Part shown: positions 58,839-64,000 of the stretch, piece by piece
How positions within the stretch are numbered: the stretch's first letter is position 1
Layout: each line of letters begins with the position of its first letter
Assembly (NCBI GenBank): GCA_009760855.2
Contig: WPIO01000059.1
Span: 1,579,501-1,643,500, forward strand
Length of the DNA: 64,000 nucleotides
Direction: 5' to 3'
Source: Cristatella mucedo
Lineage: Eukaryota; Bryozoa; Phylactolaemata; Cristatellidae
Made by a program: the position numbers and the translations under genes
Notes under the pieces: model-generated
What the model saw: only the letters and a program-made list of their open reading frames with translations
What the model was told of the DNA's origin: nothing
The model's database searches: none

Positions 58839-61800
58839 ATTGTATTGTATTTATTCCAATACTAATAATAATAATGATAATGTACTCGATAAAGCGCCCT
58901 CAGAGAACTCAATCTCTTTCTAGGCGCTTTGCATTTGCTGCAAAGGGAAATGCAATTTAATGGCGAGTAATATCATGCTTGATAAACAACATGAATAACG
59001 TGGTTAGGGGTGGCATGCACAGGGTCAGCATGCAAATGGGGCTAGAGGCAGCATGCACAGTGTCAGCACGCATAAGCACATCAAGGACGAATCACAGGGA
59101 CCCACTCAATGCTGTCCTAAATAGGTGTTTTTAAGTTCCTTTTAAATGTGGTCAGGTCAGGGGATGTTCTGACGCAAGTCGGGAGTGAGTTCCAGGCTTT
59201 GGGAGCATACGAACTAAAGGCACGGTCTCCAAAGGATTTGAGGTTTGTACGAGGTATTGGTAGACTGTTGGATTCCGAAAAGCAGGTGGTACGATGCTTG
59301 GCCTGGTGGGGGAGTAGATCTGAGAGATAGGCTGGAGCCAAAAAATGAAGTGACCTAAAAGTGAGCGACAAAACTTTGAAGTCGATCCGTTGCTTGTCTG
59401 GTAGCCAGTGCAGGTCGGCGAGAAGTGGCAACTGCGACGCTCACGACAGACAAGCCTAGCTGCAGAGTTTTGCACCAGCTGCAATCGCCTGATCGCACAT
59501 GCCGGTAAGCCAGTAAGCAGTGAGTTGCAGAAGTCGAGACGGGATGCCACGAATGCATGGACCAACTTGGATGTGGTATCCTTATCTATAAAAGCCCGAA
59601 TTTTAGCAATGTTATGTAGCTGAGAGTAGGCAGATTTGACTGTGGAGCTGATGTGGTCGTCTAACGAGAGGTCACTTTGGAACATGATACCTAGATTTCG
59701 AGCTGATTTTCTCTTTGTCTAATTGCAGCAGCACTGCTTATCTGGAGTCACTGTCTGCGGCTCCCACCAAACTCCGCTGATTGTGCTGCTGCTGCTGCTG
59801 ATTGTGCTGCTGCTGCTGCTGATTGTGCTGCTGCTGCTGCTGATTGTGCTGCTGCTGCTGATTGTGCTGGCTGCTGCTGCTGTCACGAACCTTTTCCCTT
59901 GGCTTGATAAATAAAATGCTAGCTGATTTAACAGCATCTTTTTGTATAGCGACAGGAGAGCCTTTACGGCTATCACAACCGCTTGCAGTGGCGATAAAGG
60001 ATCGCCCACCACAGGATTCGAACCCACGACCTCGGGGCCGAGGTCGTGAAAAGCAACCGCATTACCTAGTGCGTGCCATCACGGCTCACCGAGTCTAGGC
60101 GTGTCCCCGGGTCGCGGTTCCTGTGTCCACAGGACAAAGCTACGATATCGGGCCGCCTAAACTCGCACATTGATGGGCTACTTGCAGCTATCATTTTGCC
60201 TACACAGGAATACTGATTTCTCGCCGATCCGTTTGGTATTCCGTTGCATTGGCCTCTTATTACCGTCAATCGCCACTTGCGACTTACTTCTGATGCTATG
60301 GCTAACGCCTTCTTAGCTGCCTCGCCCACTTTACCTTTGGCTTTACGAAATGGACGCATTCCAACCACGTGTTGAGAAACGGTCCGTTGCAGACGACACA
60401 GCTACTTGCCTGCACCAGCATCTGCCTTACGTCAGGGTAGCGTGTCACTGTTTGCCGCAATGGTGAGAACCTTCAACAGGACGGCTAAGGCAATAGGTAC
60501 GTGACTCTATGGCAGGCTCGTTGTCCGCGTAGCTTAATGGAACCCAGTGTCGTAAAAGATCTTCAACTGACATCAAACTGCGAAAGTATTTTATCTTCCT
60601 GATGTCAATAAATTCACAGGCACCTTAAAGTCACAGGGCCAACATCACCGAGATAGTCACACAATCGGGAACATGTACTGTCATTCACCCCATACAGGAA
60701 ACTGGGCACATGATGGCAACTAGCAAAGCAGTATGAACTACAATCACAGCTCAGCTAGCTTATAAAAGCAGCTACACAAGATTATTGCCAGTCACGAAAT
60801 TTTTTTTATTGTGGTGGATTCTACAAGAGAGCAGGACATGTGATACCATATTTAGACATGTCGGCTTACTCACTCCAGCTGTGTGTGCTGTGTGCTTGAT
60901 TGTCTGACTCAAAGTTTATCAAGTGCATTTTATTGCTATTGCTTTTCTAATAATTTGCTTTAGCTTCACTGTAATAATCTTTTGGAAATACTGAATCGTG
61001 AGTATCATCATGCTTGGGTTCTCTTGTTTGGGTCTATTTCTTGGTATTTTGGACTTGCTTTTCCACTTATCGAAGTATGAGGTCGAAGAGCAGTGTGGTT
61101 ACCGAGGATCGAGGCTGTGCGTTTCAGCACTACCGAACCTTAATCAACTATGATGCTAATCTGCTCTGAATCGATACGACGACAGCCTGTTCGTGGCAGC
61201 AGTTTGAAAACAGGCCTAGTCGACAAGCTTCGTTGCACCCACGGGTACCGGTCTGTCATCGTTCTCGCATGCGCACACATGCTTCCAGGGTCCACGAGTG
61301 TGTGTCGAGAGAACATGGGCCGCCAGTTTGAGGCAGGGCTACTGCATCTGCTTGTGCTTACCGATCACGCAAGGCCACCAGCACGTGCCGCGCACTGAGC
61401 TCCTTGAGCGAGAGCACTTCCTCTTCCTGTATTGAGTGGACTGGCAGATGAGTGAGTAGTGGGTTCTCCTCACAGTAGAGCTCCCGCAGTGACAACTTCT
61501 CGAGCTGCAGAAAATGTCGACAGCTCGCAAAAGGAGGAGCGGACAGTGTATCGAGGGAGTGTATCGAGGCCGGGGAGCAGGCAGCAAGAGTAGCAAGGCC
61601 GATGGGGACCAGAGCCCCTACACGGAGGAAGATGAGGTGTGGGGCAGCTGCATTGCAGACCAGAAGCAAGCAGGATGGGGGATAGATAGATAGTTGCTAA
61701 TCTCTCGTGACGTTTCACAAGGCTGCATATCATGAGTGCAGGGGCAGGCTCGCATCGAGCGAGCTACCTTCGCTCACTGTCAAGCTTAAGCTCACTTAAG

Positions 61801-63965
61801 TGCGTCGGTGCTTCGCGGCAAACCGGCTCTCTTGCTCGAACCAGCTAGCTAGTTGAATGTTCATTCTTTCATGCCAAGCCACACGGCAGCTTTGGTCTGG
61901 TTGAGGTCTTGGGCTCGAGCCGTGAGGCATATGTGAAGCGCCTGAATATAGATTAAGTTCTCTTGGGGCGCTTTATAAATACATTATATATGTGTATAGC
62001 TTTGCGGACGCGGCTAGTTACGTCGTGGGCAGCCTCGGCTTGGGCGTTCGTCGCCTTCATTGAATCCTGCAGGCAGCTACTTCAGCAAGCTGGCAAGCTC
62101 AGTTAAAAAGAATTCTCAAATCCTCAGCATAAAAAACCTTAAAAATACAAGATCTCATCAACCGTGTGTGATGACTCGACCTAGAATGGTTGCCTTTCTT
62201 TATGATAGCGCCCCTGGCTTCCAAATGCAGTTTTGATTGCATGCACTTGGTAGAATCGCAGATCGAGTGGCTGGGTATCAGTTGCATAGGTCCCACTAGG
62301 TCTAATCGTTTATTTTGCAGTATTAACCATTGCCAGTTCGGAGAACACACCGAGTTACCGGTGAGAAAAGACTACGCCCACGGCAGCAATTAAATGCAGG
62401 TAGCACGACTTCCGACCTTTGATATATTACTCTTGCTGCCATCATGATGCAAGCATACTTTTCTCTCACTAATTACATTTCTTGCTACCCATGTTTTGGT
62501 CAGTCAACATCGTAGCTGTACGAGGAAAATGGTGCCACGTAGTTCCAGGTGACTGCTCACATGTGCTTAAGATCTGGGCTCTTTTGTTCTGGGGTAAGGT
62601 GCCCGAGAGGCTTTTCCCGAAAGAGTTCAAGCTGCTCGGTTTAGCATAGGATCGCAGATGTTCACGGCTAACGTGGCTGACGCATCAAGTAGCCAAGGAT
62701 AGGCGCACTGTTAACGCAGCTCAGCTCAGGCCATAATATGTAGGCGAAGCAAGTAGCCGAACGAAAAATATATCTTAGTATCGTTAGCCCGCGATGTAGT
62801 GCTAGAAAAACTACGCTCGCCTAATTACGGACCCAGTGCCTTTCCTGCGGCAGAAAAGTACTCGGTCAATCCGCAAATCGTTATGAGTTTGATGGTGCTT
62901 AATGTGCCATCAATCACTGTTTCTCAAGATAGAGCTGGAAGTATTCGGTAAAAAGTCGGCTCACTGTCCTGTCACTAAACGTGTCCTTCCTGGGAAGAGA
63001 CTTGATCCTAGCTTTCATAACCAGCTGGCTTCAGGAAGCTTCGGGTCTTTGCATAGGCTCTGAGCATGCGACGAAAATCTACCGGGACCGAGAGCCTCGA
63101 AGCAGCGTTGATCATCAATAATCCATTCTCGCGTACAATTCAAATTGCCGTCAATACTTTTCACTTAAAAAAAGTATTTTTCGAAATTCCGTGGCTAGAG
63201 CTAACTTTGCATGACATTTAAAAATAAGCTAAATTCGTGTTTTTTCTTACAGTATTTGCTGGGTCGTCACGATTTATCCCTTGTGTGCTTATGCGTGCTG
63301 ACACTATGCATGTTACCATTAACCTTATTAACATGTTGACAGTGTGTATGTTACCTCTAACCACTTAAAGCTTGCTGACAATATGCATGTTACCACGAAC
63401 CATTCGATCATGCTTCCTTTACAGCATCTTTTAAGTGCCAAGAAAGAGACTAAGCTCAGTGGGAGCTTCAGAAATATGTATTACCATTATCATTCTATTT
63501 CATGTGGCTTCCGAAGCAAGCCTTTGGAGATATGATGCTGCTTACCTCGGTAGGAAATATCCGCAAGTCATTAGCGGCCACGTCGATGACTCGCAAGCTC
63601 GAGCACTTGCCGATGCTCTGCAAGTTCAAAATTAGAAATCATGGGTAATTTTCAGGTGCTTCGCCCTGCTCACAATGCACGGGCTTCGCGAGGCGTCGTT
63701 ATTGTACCTCGGGCAGCTCTCGGAGCCTATTCATTGGAACGTGCAGCTTCTCCAGTTTCGTCAATAAGCCAAACTCAAGCGGCAGTCGCTCGAGTCTATT
63801 CTTGGCAGCGCGTATTTCCTTGAGGTTCCGGCAGAGGCAGAGCTCTGAGGGAAGGTCTGTTAGCACATTCGAATCCAAGCTCAGCTGCTCGAGCGCTGTA
63901 AGCTTGCTCACGGACCGCGGCAGCGACGCGATATGGTTATTGGAGAGATTCAGCAGCACCAAGCT
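58119..63965 (-). CDS. LRRC69: LRRC69-like leucine-rich repeat gene, last five exons; 5' part outside window
   Basis: Exons in transcription order: 63965-63708, 63617-63546, 61504-61362, 60470-60335, 58235-58119. Every junction has AG/GT and the phases agree (0/0, 0/0, 0/2, 2/0, 0/stop). The product has about five leucine-rich repeats (NLSNNHI, SLDSNVL, RAAKNRL, HVPMNRL, DVAANDL), then ELYCEENPLL, the EEEVLSLKELSAR helix, a Cys motif CVVCNGPFLNTWLECVHFV and the end LLCSYKCFN...YYGVAFP. All of these appear in order in human LRRC69 as I recall it (FYCEGNPL, CAICGQYFITVWLECVHFV, LICSYKCF). Function is essentially unknown; LRRs bind proteins. Convergent with CUEDC1; the stops are 2.2 kb apart. 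Confidence 0.9.
58645..58776 (+). mobile_element. tRNA-derived SINE (family 2)
   Basis: TTGGTCCAGCGGTTAAGGTG (box A), GTCGTGGGCTCGAGCCCCG (box B), ATATGTGAAGCGCCTGAATA, AGTTCTCTTGGGGGGCTATA, followed by (TA)n to 58834. Confidence 0.93.
58777..58850 (+). repeat. (TA)n and (TTGTA)n at the SINE tail
   Basis: About 58 bp of (TA)n then three TTGTA units, directly after the SINE. Confidence 0.95.
58855..59710 (-). mobile_element. L2-type LINE (subfamily A), 3' half, LRRC69 intron
   Basis: Minus frames: FQSDLSLDDHISSTVKSAYS, LVHAFVASRLDFCNSLLTGL, LADLHWLPDKQRIDFKVLSL, then 3' UTR and an (ATT)n tail at 58860. A small deletion shifts the frame near 59425. Confidence 0.93.
59779..59882 (+). repeat. 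21-bp minisatellite ATTGTGCTGCTGCTGCTGCTG
   Basis: About four to five units of ATTGTG followed by (CTG)4-5. The last units are shorter. Confidence 0.96.
59920..60092 (-). mobile_element. tRNA-derived SINE (family 1)
   Basis: Minus strand: GAGCCGTGATGGCACGCACT (5' end), box B GTGGGTTCGAATCCTG, GCCGTAAAGGCTCTC body, GCTGTTAAATCAGCTAGC end. Confidence 0.93.
60335..60470 (-). CDS. LRRC69: LRRC69 exon with CxxC motif
   Basis: Acceptor gtcctgttgaag (weak), donor gtaaag. The frame includes RYPDVRQML and SSCVVCNGPFLNTWLECVHF, ending VKPK. Human LRRC69 has the same order (ERYPQVRSMI, CAICGQYFITVWLECVHFV). The CxxC with a later Cys could be a small metal site (inference). Confidence 0.88.
60471..61361 (-). 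other. LRRC69 intron, nothing recognised
   Basis: No repeat family or ORF with a motif. Confidence 0.4.
61362..61504 (-). CDS. LRRC69: LRRC69 exon after the LRRs
   Basis: Acceptor cattttctgcag, donor gtaagc. It encodes LEKLSLRELYCEENPLLTHL and PVHSIQEEEVLSLKELSAR, the LRR cap and helical segment of LRRC69. Outgoing phase 2. Confidence 0.93.
61893..61990 (+). mobile_element. tRNA-derived SINE (family 2), 5'-truncated
   Basis: TGGTCTGGTTGAGGTCTTGG, GGGCTCGAGCCGTGAGGC (box B), ATATGTGAAGCGCCTGAATA, AGTTCTCTTGGGGCGCTTTA. Confidence 0.88.
61991..63214 (-). other. LRRC69 intron, nothing recognised
   Basis: AT-balanced sequence without a recognisable element. Confidence 0.4.
63215..63490 (+). mobile_element. 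L2-type LINE (subfamily A-like), 3' UTR
   Basis: ACAGTATTTGCTGGGTCGTC..., three TGCTGACA/TGTTGACAG...CTAACCA units, CGATCATGCTTCCTTTACAG and AAGAAAGAGACTAAGC. Ends 55 bp before an LRRC69 exon. Confidence 0.85.
63546..63617 (-). CDS. LRRC69: LRRC69 exon, single LRR
   Basis: Acceptor gaacttgcag, donor gtaagc. Exactly 72 bp (24 codons, one repeat), phase 0/0: SIGKCSSLRVIDVAANDLRI, then FPTE. It matches LRILDIAGNIIQIFP of human LRRC69. Confidence 0.93.
63708..63965 (-). CDS. LRRC69: LRRC69 exon with about 3.5 LRRs
   Basis: Minus-strand acceptor tttcgctacag, donor gtacaa. 86 codons, phase 0/0: SLVLLNLSNNHIASLPRSV and three further LRR units, ending NRLRELPE. The LxxLxLxxNxLxxLP spacing of about 23 residues is clear. 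Confidence 0.93.
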
Positions 63966-64000
63966 CTGTAGCGAAACTTAAAACGAAAAAAATGCACGGT

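Noticed and set aside
60066-60368. 100-aa minus-strand ORF
   Set aside because: It overlaps the LRRC69 CxxC exon in the wrong frame; the correct frame gives the conserved WLECVHF motif.

Overview
This is metazoan nuclear DNA. Three protein-coding genes are split into short, GC-rich exons with consistent splice phases, separated by long introns full of L2/CR1-type LINE fragments, tRNA-derived SINEs, a decayed Tc1-type transposon and very long microsatellites, mostly (CT)n/(GA)n. No bacterial, plasmid or phage feature is visible. The gene set (CRELD, CUEDC1, LRRC69), the L2-type LINEs and the GC-rich codons carrying Ser/Gly/Ala-rich insertions suggest a deuterostome or early-branching vertebrate. 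Lamprey-like genomes look similar, but the sequence alone does not prove the taxon.

Layout. (1) Positions 2281-14958, + strand: the last eight coding exons of a CRELD gene (cysteine-rich with EGF-like domains). They cover the end of the WE domain, laminin-type EGF, furin-like repeats, two calcium-binding EGF domains and the paired C-terminal membrane helices. The N-terminal exon(s) lie left of the window. (2) Positions 14959-19130: intergenic DNA with an L2 LINE holding the best-preserved reverse transcriptase in the window. (3) Positions about 19130-21428: a CpG-rich block, probably the promoter and 5' UTR of the next gene. (4) Positions 21429-55930, + strand: a complete CUEDC1-like gene in eleven coding exons. 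It has an N-terminal CUE (ubiquitin-binding) domain and four further blocks that match human CUEDC1 as I recall it. They are separated by low-complexity insertions that make the protein about 923 aa, against about 386 aa in human. (5) Positions 58119-63965, - strand: the last five exons of an LRRC69-like leucine-rich-repeat gene, transcribed towards CUEDC1. Its 5' exons lie right of the window.

The three genes are not an operon and no shared pathway is evident. CRELD proteins act in the ER and at the membrane, CUEDC1 binds ubiquitin, and LRRC69 is little studied. The rest is repeat history: a SINE inserted in a LINE whose junction was amplified into a 94-bp tandem array, two LINE subfamilies nested inside each other reciprocally, SINEs that appear to borrow a LINE tail, (CT)n tracts growing out of LINE tails, and several perfect hairpins.

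Exon assignments rest on reading-frame continuity, splice-site sequence and recalled family sequences. No search was run.
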